A DNA stretch of 64,000 nt from Protula sp. h YS-2021 (Eukaryota; Annelida; Polychaeta; Sabellida; Serpulidae), in the NCBI GenBank assembly GCA_949752745.1, contig OX457034.1, forward strand, positions 3,857,646 to 3,921,645, read 5' to 3'. A model generated the notes under the pieces. The model saw nothing but the letters and a program-made list of their open reading frames with translations. It was not told the DNA's origin and made no database searches. Each line of letters starts with the position of its first letter. Position 1 is the stretch's first letter. The position numbers and the translations under genes are program-made. Below are positions 24,951 through 37,413 of the stretch, one piece after another.

Positions 24951-25372
24951 TTGAAGGTATCTATGGCAGACTATCCAGTCTATCAGAGATACAAAAAATC
25001 TGTTTCCCATTTTTCTGGGAAAGAAATCTTTGTATGCATTTATCGGTCTATGTTCTGGTCTGGTGGTAAATTAATTATTGGGCAAGCTCTTTGCCGTCTC
25101 ATCTTTTGAAGCCCAATTTTTCAGGAAAATTCCCTTGCTCATGCACGCTGGAATTGGTCTTATTGCTTTTCGTAAGCTGGGACTTTGTCCTTGGACAATT
25201 TTGTTTACACTTGAATTCAACCTGTGAAATTCTCAGGTTACTTGTTAAATAAACACCCCACCACGTTCAAATGTGCCAAACTTCGGCTTATGAAGTGGTG
25301 AAAGGTTTCGGTTAAACAAACACTATAAAATCTGTCATTAAAATAGATTAATGTGTGAACACATTAATCCTT

Positions 25373-25373
<1 letters not shown>

Positions 25374-25421
<48 letters not shown>
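25374..25421. repeat. (TA)n microsatellite
   Basis: About 22 TA repeats between the rolling-circle element ending at 25203 and the next element. Confidence 0.95.
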
Positions 25422-25424
<3 letters not shown>

Positions 25425-25549
25425 ACAGGTCAGCTTGACTTCAAGTATCGATGTTAAATTCAGTTCTTGTGGTGCGCATAGCCACTTGACATGATTGGTT
25501 AGCATGTATATGAAGTATAATGCTATGTAAAATAATATATAAAAGGTAT

Positions 25550-26163
25550 ATCAGTTTAACTGATCATAGTCCCCCGCCAAAAGATATCTGAATGTACACT
25601 CCTTCGGTCAAAAGTTTACTGAAAAATCGCACGTGCAAAAGCAGGAGCGTGGTGGAAGGAATTTTGATCAGCGAACCTAAGTGGAAGCATCGTGCCTCCA
25701 CAAACAAAAATTTTGATCATGTTGGAAGTTTCATAGTTTCATCAATTTTTGCTGGAATCCAAAAACAATCCCACGTCGCACAATTGCAATATATATTCCT
25801 TCTCTCCATAAACTCTCAAAAGGCTGCTGTGCAGAATAACTGAGAAAAGTGCCCCCAGGTCGCACAAGTGCAATGTATGTTATTACTTCCCACAAAAAAT
25901 CAAAAACCTACGGTTAAAGGTGACAGAGAAATCGCGCGTGCAAAAGTGGGGGCGTCGTGCCCAACAAACAAAAAATTTGGTCAAGTTTGAAGTTTCACAG
26001 TTTGGTCAATTTTAGGTCAAATTCAAAAATAACCCCTGGTCGCACAACTCCAACATATGTAACATATGTTACTTCCCACAAAAAAATCAAAAGCCTGCAG
26101 TGAAACATAAGTGAGTATTTACAAGTTCCCCGCTCCTCGCTTGCCGTTGCGGCGGGGGACTAA
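25550..26163 (-). mobile_element. Rolling-circle element with TAGTCCCCCGCC ends
   Basis: TAGTCCCCCGCC (25567-25578) and GGCGGGGGACTA (26151-26162) are exact inverses. On the minus strand the head is GTCCCCCGC ... GCGGGGAAC near 26160-26125. The 3' end has a perfect hairpin, ATCAGT-TAA-ACTGAT (25550-25564). Two core units (aatcgcacgtgcaaaag, ttttgatcatgttgg, cacgtcgcacaattgc) resemble the 30.6-38.5 kb family. No clear tetranucleotide run. Confidence 0.55.
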
Positions 26164-26173
26164 TAATAATAAT

Positions 26174-27600
<1,427 letters not shown>

Positions 27601-27637
27601 AAATAATGTTTAAGTCTGTTTAATGGACTTGAGTTGT

Positions 27638-27782
27638 ATGTTTTAAGTTTGGTGAACATTATTTCCTGTGTACTGTAGACCACATTTTTAAGTTTGGGGA
27701 ATTTATTTTGTGTAATGTAGACCACATTTTTAAGTTTGGGGAATATTATTTCCTGTGTACTGTAGACCACATTTTTAAGTAC
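27638..27782. repeat. ~57-bp repeat, three copies
   Basis: Copies of ttaagtttggggaatatta, ttcctgtgtactgtagacca, catttt follow each other with minor changes, just upstream (in minus-strand sense) of the decayed LINE. Confidence 0.8.
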
Positions 27783-27789
27783 AAATGGT

Positions 27790-28327
27790 TCATTGTTAAC
27801 CCAATCTCAAAACAAACTGATCAAATTTGACGCAATGTGGGAGGATATCGCCAAGGTTTTTACTTCATTTATACGTATATTTGCACTGTGTGTTTGATAA
27901 AACATGTATACCTCTGTATATCCCCATAATATGATTCCGCACTGATCCCGCATTCTGATTCCAAATCGCGCACTTCAGTGAAACAGGTGCGGGATTGCCA
28001 GCACTTTCACGATTTTGCAGAAACAGTCCTGTATCATACGTTTCTGCCCGAGAGGGAGGCGGCGGGATGGGAGGGGGTGCGAGTGTTAGGCTTCTTGCGA
28101 AGACAGCATATCACAAGCGGCTTAGGTCGTTTGACTTGTTTTGGCACCCCCTTTAGTATGTACCATTTCGTTATTAGATCACGGCAAAATATATGTAAAA
28201 TTTTATTTCAGTTATAAATTATATTATGATATACTATTATAACATTATAAATATAATTTATGTCAATTTCTGATTATTTCAAGACTTTATTTTACCACCC
28301 CTGGGTCTTTTACGACCCCATGAGTCA
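27790..28327. other. No recognisable gene
   Basis: A small plus-strand frame at 27978-28217 has no domain. The stretch 28215-28262 is an AT-rich inverted repeat. Nothing else seen. Confidence 0.45.
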
Positions 28328-28340
28328 TTAAATGTAACAT

Positions 28341-28581
28341 TGTATTGTATTGTTCTTTAGATCCCTTTCAACCTCTATGGCCATATCGGGATCCCCCTGC
28401 CACATTATACTGAAATGGGGCATTCCAGCCCTCCTTCTAACCCTTACATGTGGAGTGCCTCACAGGGTAGCAAGGAGGAGTCCCAATTTTAAAGTCTTAC
28501 GTATGACCCGACCAGGGTTTGAACCAACGATCTTCCAGTCTCGAGGCGGACACTCTAACCACTAGGCCACAGAGGCTGGTC
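28341..28581 (-). mobile_element. tRNA-derived SINE with perfect 13-bp target duplication
   Basis: Read on the minus strand it begins gaccagcctctgtggcctag with a pol III A box (TGGCCTAGTGGTTAG). The B box follows (GGTTCAAACCC), then a non-tRNA body and an (ACAAT)n-like tail. The flanks ttaaatgtaacat at 28328-28340 and 28582-28594 are identical, which fixes both ends and shows target-primed insertion. SINEs with this tRNA-like head are widespread in marine invertebrates (general knowledge). Confidence 0.85.
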
Positions 28582-28838
28582 TTAAATGTAACATATATTT
28601 CAGGTCCATTTTTGTTCATAAAAATTTAACTATTTTGTATGCACAACGTAAGGAAACCACAACGTGGATCTTATGACATATCCTTTCATAGCGTGCCTAA
28701 ATAATGGTGGCGAAGGTCTCATAAGGGCAACTCCAGGTAGTTGGTGATCCACTCGTAATCCCCTTTAGTCAATTGCAATCATCAATGTGTTACTCGTTAA
28801 TGCGGCCGAACAACTTTATTAATCATCTACAATTACAA

Positions 28839-29103
28839 CTAGAGCAGTGTGCAAGCCAACATATTCCCAACATGCCCCCATCAGTTAAACACGGCCATCA
28901 ATAGTCAATCAAGAGCTGGGACATTTTCCTTGGACGAACCTGGCCCATTTACAATACCGATCTGTGTTTGTTCCCATAGAAGCTACATACCATGTTTCAT
29001 TAAAATCCTTGCAGGAGTTTTCAGTTATCGTGTTAACAAGCTCTTGATGACAGACCGACCGACAGACACGCGGTCGACCGCATATATTCACTGTGGGGAA
29101 TAA
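28839..29103 (-). mobile_element. Rolling-circle element, 'attcccc' family, copy 2
   Basis: Reverse orientation. Head ttattccccacagtgaatat (29103-29084), gcggtcgaccgc, a gtctgtcggtcgg run, a single core unit (aacacgataactg, tgcaaggatttt) and the conserved 3' end ctctag at 28839-28844. It has one core unit where the 18.8-kb copy has three, so unit number varies while both ends are fixed. Confidence 0.75.
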
Positions 29104-29317
29104 ATAATGAGTGTCTAGGGATTAGGATAAAGACTATTGTAGAGAATTAGACTTTGGTGCCCAAACAAATTAATAGTATGATCACAAGAGTTGGTGTTCA
29201 CGTTTACCCTACCAACCTGGTTCCACATAAAAGCCACGGGCGTTCTGCTAGAGACAAAGTAGAGGATAGAAAATTATTATATTACTTATAAATGTTCCTG
29301 TGCACACTTTTATCAAT

Positions 29318-29821
29318 AATTGTATGAATAAGTCTTTTTAAGTGTTATGTTTTAATATTTTACGAAGTTTCGTCTGATACAGTCTTCTTCAGGTACTCTC
29401 TTCATGTGACATAAATATGCAAGAATATTCAACACCAAATGGAGTTCTCATCATTGTGCCACCCTTTTGTGAATAATACTTTCCATTGAACTCCATGCAG
29501 TTTTTTGCTAGCACAATTTCGGCCAGGCGCACCAATGTTTTTGTGGCGATCTTGTCTTTTCTTTTATCTAAGTAGTTCATATTATTGTTCCTGTTCTATG
29601 TTTTTGATATGATTTCAACTTTGTTTGCAATTATATTATCATTTTGTGTAAACATTGGATTCATATATTTACACATAAAATTTATCACAGTTGCGTGCAG
29701 TATGTGAAGTAACCATAGCAACGTCACAGTTTTGTGAAATATGTACCTGAAGAAGACTGTATCAGTCGAAAATTCGTAAAATATTTAAACATAACACTTA
29801 GACTTTTTATTTCATACAATT
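29318..29821. mobile_element. Penelope-like element fragment with inverted ends
   Basis: About 78 bp at 29318-29395 (aattgtatgaataagtc ... tcttcttcaggta) is the imperfect reverse complement of 29744-29821. Between them, on the minus strand at 29389-29580, the frame contains EIVLAKNCMEFNGKYYSQKGGT, close to the Penelope-like RT motif with FNGK-Y and a following G-T. The usual continuation is changed and the rest of the RT is absent. The element is a short internal-deletion remnant. Confidence 0.5.
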
Positions 29822-30315
29822 AGAGAATAGAAAGTCAGTGAGTAGTGAGTAATGAGTAGTAAGAAGAAAGAGTAAAACGGATCAGTAAGGAAAACTTGTA
29901 ACCAAACAAACGGAAGAAATAACAACAAAGTATAATAGCGCTAATAGGTGAAACTACTGACTAGGAATTAAATAAACGAAGTGCGAGTCAAGCATAAATG
30001 TTGGATGTTCATCTATGAGATATTAGAGTGCATTCATAACGTGTATGAATGTAACTGTGGGAATTATTATTTACAAAATACTACAAGCTGACAAATAAAA
30101 AATTGAAAAAAAGGATATATTACTTATTTTTCGACATCACCCCTCCCCCCTCCCTCCCACGTAAGGTTGTAGGTTATATTCTTAAAGTCCAAATTTTCTC
30201 TTTGTATTATTCTATTATGCAACTGCCAGTTTTCGCACTTGGCCAGTAGTTTTAAAAGATGCGTGCATGCTTGCAGCAGCCGTGTGTATACATACTTGTA
30301 GCAGCCGTGTGCAAA

Positions 30316-30476
30316 GCTAGACCCCCGCCCTCCCGCTGTTAAAGCTAGACCCCCACCCTCCCACTGTTAAAACTAGACCCCCGCCCTCCCGATGTTAAAA
30401 CTAGACCCCCGCCCTCCCGCTGTTAAAACTAGACCCCCGCCCTCCCGCTGTTAAAGCTATACCCCCGCCCTCCCGG
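30316..30476. repeat. 28-bp minisatellite, six copies
   Basis: Unit ctagacccccgccctcccgc followed by tgttaaaa, with few substitutions. The C-rich strand is on top. Confidence 0.9.
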
Positions 30477-31703
30477 AGTGTTAGCCGGATCGTTCCAATT
30501 AATGAATGTGGAACCCTTTATGTTGCTATTTAGAAATATCACATTGGCAAAATCTATGTTTTATTGTTGAAAATACTTGTCAGTATTCAACCAAGACCGT
30601 TCCAAAACACACCTGAAACAGGAGTGTCCCCCGCCACGAACTATGGTCGAATCGAAAATAATGCGACGTCGCACAATTTCAATACATATATATTTTCACT
30701 GTGGCAAAAATTAAAGGCCAGGGTTGAATAGCAGCTGAGATATCACGTGCACAAAGTTGCACTGTTGGCAACAGAAATACTAAAACATTGCCTATTTTCA
30801 ACAAGTCGCCCTTTCGTCATTTTTAGGCAAATCGCAAAATAATGCGACGTAGCGGAATTTCCAGATATATATCTTTACTGTAGCAAAAATCAAAAGCAGG
30901 CTTGCCGGATCGTACTTTTTTTAAAGATTTAGTCTTTATTTTCGCATCGTTCTTTTTTTTGCCTCAAAACGTACCTTTTTTCAACAAGCGTACTTTATTG
31001 TTCTTTTTTTTTTTAGCCCCAGCGTTTTTTTCAGAAGCAGGAATATAACAGTTGTTGAAAGTATGTGCGAAAAAACGCTTTTAAGTTGAAAAATCGTATA
31101 TTCTCCCAGGATTTTAGCCTTAATGTCTTGAAATTTTGGTGGAAGGTAGGGCGCATATAAGTTTCCACCTGGCTATTGCTTTCTTGGCAATTCGCCAAAA
31201 ATTGGCGAAAATATATATTAGCGAAAAACCAGATCTTTTCCTTGTGGGAAATTAGTCTTACTGTTTTGAAATTTTAAGTGAAGTTAGCAGGCTTTACTAC
31301 TACGTAGCTATTACTTTTTTTGGTGATTGACCAACGGGCTAAATTTTCCAGTAAAATCTTAATCTTGGTGACTGGCCAGCTGGGGAAAATTTTCAGTAAA
31401 ATCTTAACTAACTGCTGAAAAATAGTCTTCCCGTGTTTGAATTTAAAGTGAAGGTAGCAAGAGTTACCACCTACCTGGCCGTAACTTTTTTGGCGATTCG
31501 CCAAAAATTGTCGAAAATATTGGTGAAAAACCTTTTTTTTCGTGGCGTCTTAAGCATTTCCAGGAAGGCAATCTGTCTTGAAATTTTACGTGAAGGTACC
31601 AGGCTACCTGGCTATTACTTTTTAGACCAGCCGACTATGTCGGGCTGTTCTTATCCTATCAATAGAGGGGTATTCGTCGTCTGTATGTACGTATGTACGT
31701 GTG

Positions 31704-31771
31704 TTTGATTGATTGATTGATTTGTTTAACGACACCGGCAACCCGTTAGGGTCATATTGTGTCGGTTCTGA
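31704..31771 (-). mobile_element. 68-bp retroposon 3' end with (AATC)n tail
   Basis: Flanked by identical tgtacgtgtg at 31694-31703 and 31772-31781. On the minus strand it reads atcagaaccgacacaatatg, ccctaacgggttgccggtgtc, gttaaac and then aatcaatcaatcaatc. This fits a heavily 5'-truncated LINE or SINE inserted with a 10-bp target duplication. Confidence 0.75.
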
Positions 31772-32529
31772 TGTACGTGTGTAAACTTTTGCTTAAAATG
31801 TTTTTTATCCTTCAGTTTTGATTGGATTCCTCTCAAATTTTACACGAATGTTCTCTAGGTAGGCCTCTCTCTAAAAATTATTTTTTTTGGCGATCCACCA
31901 AAAATTGGCCAAATGAGGAACATTTGAAAGTTTTCGGTTGCCAATTTTCAAAATGCTTCTTCTCCCACAATTTTGATCACATTTTTTTTCATATTTTGCA
32001 CAAATATTCCCTGGGAAGGCTTCTTTTAAAAAATTACTCATTTTGGCGATCCGCCAAAAATTGGCCAAATGGGGGACATTTTTTAATTTTTTGGTATCTA
32101 ATTTTATAATTGCTTTTTCTCCCACAATTTTGATAGGATTCTTTTACAATTTTGGATAGTTGTTCTCTAGTTAGACCTCTCTTGAAAAATTACTGTTTTT
32201 GGCGATCCGCCAAAAATTGGTCAAATAGGGGACATTTGTAATTTCGTGGTTGCCAATTTTCAAAATGCTTCTTCTCCCACAATTTTGATCAAATTTTCTT
32301 CAAATTTTGCACGAATATTGCCTAGGTAGGCCTCTTTTGAAAAATTACTCATTTTGGCGATCTGGCAAAAATTGGCGATATGAGGGGTATTTTTTAATTT
32401 ATTGGCGTTTAATTTTCGCAAACGCTTCTTCTCCGACAATTTTTATTGAATTCCTTTCCAATTTTGTACGATTCTTCTCCAGTTAGGCCCCCCATGAAAA
32501 ATTAATTTTTTAGGCGATCCGCCAAAACT

Positions 32530-32880
32530 TGAATAAAAATGCGCATTGGTCCGAAATACGGACCTCGCATCGACGCAAGTTTGGTAAACATGCGCACTGG
32601 TACGAAATCGAACCGAGCATCGGCGCAAGTTAAATAAATGTGCGCACTGGTCCAAAATTGAAACCGCGCGTCAATGCAAGTTAAATAAACATGCGTAGTG
32701 GTCCGAAATGCGAACCGCTTATCAACGCAAGTTAAATAAAACATGCGTAGTGGTCGGAAATAACAACCGCGTATCGACGCAAGTTAAATAAACTTGCGCA
32801 GTTGTCCGAAATGCGAACCGCGTATCAACGCAAGTTAAATAAACATGCGCACTGGTCGGAAATGCAAACCCAGCAAAATA
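32530..32880. repeat. 52-bp minisatellite, second array
   Basis: About 6.5 units of the same satellite as 24180-24950 (cgcaagttaaataaacatgcg, cactggtccgaaat). The same terminal segment follows it to 33256. Confidence 0.8.
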
Positions 32881-34947
32881 ATACATACCAAAACATTAAA
32901 CTTAAGTAGTGATGTTTTAGACGCGGCGTTTTCTTCTTTTCAAAAGGCACATGTGTTTGGACGTTTTGATCGTTTCTGCTGCTTGAACTAATTTTGTATG
33001 TCCGACAGTACATGTCAACAGTACACATGTGTAGATACAATTTCGATACGTTGTTCGAAGTTATTTTTCTGGGAAAAAATCTTTGTATGTATTTATCGGT
33101 CTATGTTCGGGTCCGTTGCTAAATTAATTATTAAGCTAGCTCATTGCCATCTCGTCCTTTAAAGCCCAATTTTTCAGGGAAATTGCCTTTTTCAAGCACG
33201 CCGGATTTGGTTTTATCGCTTTTCGTTAGCTGGGGCTTTGTCCTTGGACAAACTTGTACAATGTGACCACCACTTTCAGCAACCAGACAAGCTGATTCAT
33301 AGATTCACTAGATCTCGGTTGGTCACAATGTCCCTGGACATTCTTGTTTTGGTGAGTGGTGAAAAACTGATGCAGATTTTGGCGAAAAACAAAAAAAATA
33401 CAGCAAAAACTTTACTACCTGCTGGAAAATAGTCGTACTGTAAAGTGAAGGTAGCCGGAGGTACTACCTACCTGGCTATTACTTTTTGGGTGATTGGCCA
33501 AACATTGGCTAAGGTTGTGGCGCAAAGCAAAAAATATTAGCGAAAATATTGCCTTTTTTTCGTAAAATCTTGACCATTTCAAGGAAAGTAACGTTACTGC
33601 CTTGAAATTTTAAATAATGGCAGTAATCAATATTACCTAACTGGCTATGAATTTTTAGTGGTTGGCAAAAAGCAGCGATTTTTTGGCGAAAAACCAAAGA
33701 AATTTCAGTAAAATCTTGGAGAACTCCAGGAAAATAGTCTCCTTGCTTTGTGATTTGAAATAGCAGTACCACACATTACTACCTAAATGGTTGTTACCTT
33801 TTAAGGAATTTGCCAAAACTTGGCAGAAATATTGGACAAAAACCAATTTTCTGTAAACAGTATCTCCTAGGGTTTTCATGGAAACATTCTACAATTTTGG
33901 TGGGAGGTAGGGTGCATCGATGTCCACCTATCTATTAGTTGTTTAAGGGATTCACCAAAAAATTAGCAGAAATATTGGAGAAAAAACGTAATTGTTTATT
34001 TATTATTATTATTATTATTTTTTTTTTTGAAAATTGTTAAACCTTAACTAACTCCTAGAAAATAGTATTAATGTCTTGAAATTGTAACTGACGGTAGCAA
34101 GCCTTAATATCTACTGTTACGTTTTTGGTGATTGGCTAAAAAATTCCCAAAAATTTTTGGCGAAAAACCAAAAAAAAAAAAAAAAAAAAAAACCCATAAA
34201 ATCTTGACGAAGTCCATAAAAATAGTCTGACTGTCTTTAGATTTCAAGTAAAGGCAGCAAGCCTGACTGTTTAGCTGGCTATTACAATATTTGGTGATGC
34301 GCCAAAAATTGGCGAATAGTTTGGCGAAAAACTAAGAAGATTCCAGTAAAATCTGATCTCCAGGAAAATAGTCTTACTCTTTTGAAATTTCATGGAAAGG
34401 TAGCAGGCAATATTACTGGCTTACTTGCTATTACTTTTTTTTGGTGATTGGCCAAAAAATCGGCGAAAATTTTGGCGAACAAAAAAAAAAAAACTCAGTA
34501 AATTCTTTACGAACTCCGGGAAAATAGCCTCATTCCATTGTAATTTTAAGTAAAAGTAGCGTAAACTACTGCCTAACTGGCTATTGCTGTCTTCCAATTT
34601 TAGATAAAGATAGCCATCATTGGTACTTACCTGGCCATTACTTTTTTCGTAATTTGGAAAAATTGGCGCAAATATTGGCGAAAAATGAAACTCATACCAC
34701 AGGAATGGCGATGCTGTCAAAGACTAAGCTACTAGTATGAACAGTCTTTGGTTCTGTCTTGAAATTTTGTTAAAGATAGTGGTCATTGGCACTTGCCTAG
34801 TTATTGTTTTTGCGTTATTCGGAAAAATGGTTGAAATATTGGTGAAAACCAATTCTTACTTAAATCGTTACTCGCGCTAGGAATATAATGTTACCTTCTT
34901 AAACTTTTGAACTATGGGAGCGGAAATTAATACTTATGTGGTTTTAT

Positions 34948-35744
34948 AACCCAGCCGACTTTGTCGGACTGGGTTAGTCGTATCCCTATAGGGGGCTTGA
35001 ATGTATGGGCGTATGTAAACTTTTTCTTTAAAATGCTATTCCTCATACAGTTTTACTTAAATCGTTTTGATATTATGCAAGAATGTTCCCTGGGTGGTCC
35101 CCCCCCCCCCCCCCCCTGGCTATTACTTTTTTTGACGAGTGACGAAAAACGGACAAAATGGCGGCACTTTTAGTGCCCGTTTTGACTCAGTTTTAAAATG
35201 CTACTCCTCCTACAGTTTTTCTCCAATCGTTTAGAAGGTACGAAGGGATGTTCCCCAGGGGTTCGCCTACCAGGCTATTATTTTTTTTCGCGGTTCGCCA
35301 AAAACTGCCGAAATGGCGGAACTTTGAAGTTTGGCAAAAGCTGGAATAAATGGTAGTAAATAACTGAATTGTCAAACTTCATTTCTCTCAGTCTTTTTCA
35401 AATAGTTATAAAATTTTAATCAGAAGTTTCTTAGGTGCTTCTCCACCTGGTCTTTGCTTTTTTCGCAAATGATAAAAAAAATGCCGGAATGGGGGAATTT
35501 TAATAATTTTTTTCTAAAATTGTGTAAATGTCGGTAAGTACATGAATCTTCAAAACCCAACCTCTCCAACATCCCTTTTCGGGCAGCTTCCACCCGGGGA
35601 AACACGTTTTTTGTATTAAAATTATGAAAAAGTTACGTTCAGAAACAAAGTACTTCATTGTTTGGCCTAACAGTATTCGTTTCAGAGTTTTTCTCTCTTT
35701 CCTTATTCGGTAACTCGGCTGGGGCATGTCCTTGGACATGCTTG
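34948..35744 (+). mobile_element. Rolling-circle element, 'gccgac' family
   Basis: Head AACCCAG-CCGAC-ttt-GTCGG-a-CTGGGTT (34948-34975), then tatccctatagggggcttg and an imperfect gtatgggcgtatg run. The ~190-bp units contain ctattactttttttgacga, aaatggcgg and ctcctcctacagttttt. CCCAGCCGA returns as TCGGCTGGG (35715-35723) before the hairpin CATGTCC-TT-GGACATG and CTTG. A minus-strand copy is at 17545-17905. A C-run of 19 lies at 35100-35116. Confidence 0.65.
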
Positions 35745-36015
35745 TTTTGGTGATTTTACGTACATCTATTATTATTGCCGCTGACAGCTGTTCTTGTTTA
35801 TTCAAGAAAAACGCATACAAACTATTTCTGAGGCTTTTTTAGGACACTTTTTAACTTTTTAATTTTTTTTTTCAACATTTTTGGCGTACTTTTTTTGTAC
35901 TTTTTTTCTAAAGCGTTCTTTTTTTTGTACTTTTTTTTGCCATCAAGCGTTCTTTTTTTTTAGCAGTTTGCGTACTTTTTTTTAAAAACAACCTCCGGCA
36001 AGCCTGCAAAAGCCA

Positions 36016-36615
36016 CCCAGCAAACAACCGACGTCTTTTCTGGTTGAAAAAGGTTGGATTTTGGTCGCGACGACTTCACAACCATATTCTGACCTATTAC
36101 CCCAAAACCTGACTTTATTCCGACGTCGAGGCGACGTCGGTTTTCTGACGTCATTCCGACGTTGCAAAAACGACCAAAAAGCGATGAACATTATTATCGC
36201 TCACCGGAAATGGAAGTCATTTTGAAAAAGAGGAAGAAAAAACGTAATTTTTACATGAAATTTTTAGAATTTTGATGGCGCGTCGGTATTTTTCTTCCTA
36301 GATTGTAAAAATGTACATGGAAAATGCTTTCGTATGTATTTCACAACAGCAGTTGAATGATTAATTATCTATTAACCATATAACTCTAGTCAGCTTCAGG
36401 TCGGAATCCGACGTCGGTTCCAATTTCATATACAACCTAAAACCGACTCAATTCCGACGTCGGATTTAGGTCGGAACCCGACGTCATTCTGACGTTGAAA
36501 ACCCGACGTCGGTTCCATTTCATATACAACCAAAACCGGCACGTCAGTCCGACGTCGGGAACGTCGGGTCACGACATCGACCCGACGTCATTCTGACGTC
36601 CTAATGTTTGCTGGG
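36016..36615. mobile_element. MITE/foldback element with CCCAGCAAACA ends and CGACGTCG modules
   Basis: CCCAGCAAACA at 36016 is the inverse of TGTTTGCTGGG ending 36615. Both arms are strings of gacgtc-centred palindromes (ccgacgtcgg, tgacgtca-like) with ggttccaatttcatatacaacc between them. It interrupts a core unit of the minus-strand rolling-circle element (caaaagcca / ggggctgaatagcgg). No coding region. Confidence 0.7.
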
Positions 36616-36844
36616 CGGGGCTGAATAGCGGCTGAGATATCGCGTGCACAAAGTTGCACTGTAGGCAACAGAAATACTAAAACATTACCTATTTTCATTT
36701 TTTGGTCGTATCGAAAAATAATGCGACCCCACACAACTTCAATATATATATTTTCACTGTAGCAACAATCAAAAGCCAGATTTGAATAGCGGCTGAGATA
36801 TCGCATGCACAAAGTTGCACTGTAGGCAACAGATATATTAAAAT

Positions 36845-37413
36845 GAGTCTAGGCCCAAACCCCCCCCCCCCCGACCGAAATCCCCCCGGCCCTAACCCCC
36901 CTTCAAACCCCCCCCCCCCCCCCGACTAAAACCCCCCGGCGGCCTAAACCCCCCGACCCCAAACCCCCCCCCTCCCCCCCCCCCCCCTCCGTTCTCAAAG
37001 AAAATGTGTAATGATAATTTGTTCTGGCGCCTCTTTTCGCACTCGTACGAAACATAGCCATTCGCTAGATTTCAAGTGAATCCCAATGTGTACACACTCA
37101 TGAATCGTAAGATCAATTGCAATTTCAAAAACTGAGTGCTATCATCAATGGATGTATGAAGTTTCTTTTATAGTGATGATCAATTCCTTCAGTGGTTCGG
37201 AAATTGCAATTTTAAACGCCGAGGTCTCTTCAATGGGCGTTTGAAGTGTCATTAACAACCTGGATGTATCGCAATTATAACATATAAAATAGACCTGAGA
37301 ACCAGGGGGGTTTTGGGTCGGGGGTTTAGGCCGCCGGGGGGTTTTAGTCGGGGGGGGGGGGGTTGACGGGGGGGTTAGGGCCGGGGGGGGGGGGGGGTTT
37401 GGGCCTGTTCCCT
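36845..37413. mobile_element. Foldback element with poly-C and poly-G arms
   Basis: AGGCCCAAACCCCCC at 36851 is the inverse of GGGGGGTTTGGGCCT ending 37406. The arms (about 36851-36990 and 37300-37406) are chains of C- or G-runs joined by matching linkers (ggccctaac, cgactaaaa, ggcggcctaaa, cgacccc). The 8-bp attaaaat at 36837-36844 recurs at 37414-37421, a likely target duplication. The unique interior has no gene. Confidence 0.75.

Larger units (their letters stand above)
20018..25203 (+). mobile_element. Large rolling-circle element carrying a nested one
   Basis: T-run, hairpin CCCAGCTTACG-gtaca-CGTAAGTTGGG (20019-20045), (TTAG)n at 20084-20110, then ~200-bp core units with ctcctcctacaattttgat and cgtgcatacggcttgtgc. 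These units stop at 20311 and resume about 23090-24170. A 52-bp minisatellite follows (24180-24950), then the 3' end: CGTAAGCTGGG (25171-25181), the exact inverse of the 5' end, and a hairpin TTGTCC-TT-GGACAA closing in TTG before TTT. The gap is the separate element at 20314-23085. Open frames such as 23737-24069 follow the repeat units and are not genes. Confidence 0.7.
31625..33346 (+). mobile_element. Rolling-circle element inserted in a core unit, exact boundaries
   Basis: The host unit reads ctattactttt before it and ttttggtgagtgg after it, whereas intact units read ctattactttttttggtgattgg, so both edges are fixed in a T-run. Head AGACCAGCC-GAC-tat-GTC-GGGCTG, then a gtatgtacgtatgtacgtg run. 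About four 165-bp units follow (ctcccacaattttgat, ggcgatccgccaaaaattgg). GACCAGCCGA returns as TCGGTTGGTC. The end is a hairpin AATGTCC-ct-GGACATT plus CTTG. A piece of the 20-kb family, with its 52-bp satellite and own end (TTTGTCC-TT-GGACAAACTTG at 33256), is nested at about 32530-33256. Confidence 0.7.
31014..35744 (+). mobile_element. Large rolling-circle element with ~185-bp core units
   Basis: It starts AGCCCCAGCG after a run of 11 T. The core has about ten diverged units built on ctggctattactttttttgg, tgattggccaaaaattggcg, aaaaccaaa and ccaggaaaatagtc at 31080-31620 and 33360-34920. The proposed end is GGCTGGGGC, a hairpin CATGTCC-TT-GGACATG and CTTG, followed by TTTT (35717-35744). 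Elements at 31625 and 34948 are inserted in the T-runs of its units. Its 3' end could instead belong to the 34948 insertion. Confidence 0.5.
30897..36006. mobile_element. Element with GCAGGCTTGCCGGA ends, split by rolling-circle insertions
   Basis: GCAGGCTTGCCGGA at 30897 and TCCGGCAAGCCTGC ending 36006 are exact inverses. The adjoining tcgtacttttttt and the T/GTAC-rich right arm match loosely. Flanks atcaaaag and caaaagcc suggest a CAAAAG duplication. The element's own sequence is only about 30897-31013 and 35745-36006. The rest is the insertion beginning at 31014 (AGCCCCAGCG after a T-run). Confidence 0.55.

Noticed and set aside
30316..30476. CRISPR-like array
   Set aside because: Units are directly tandem without unique spacers. 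This is a minisatellite in animal DNA.
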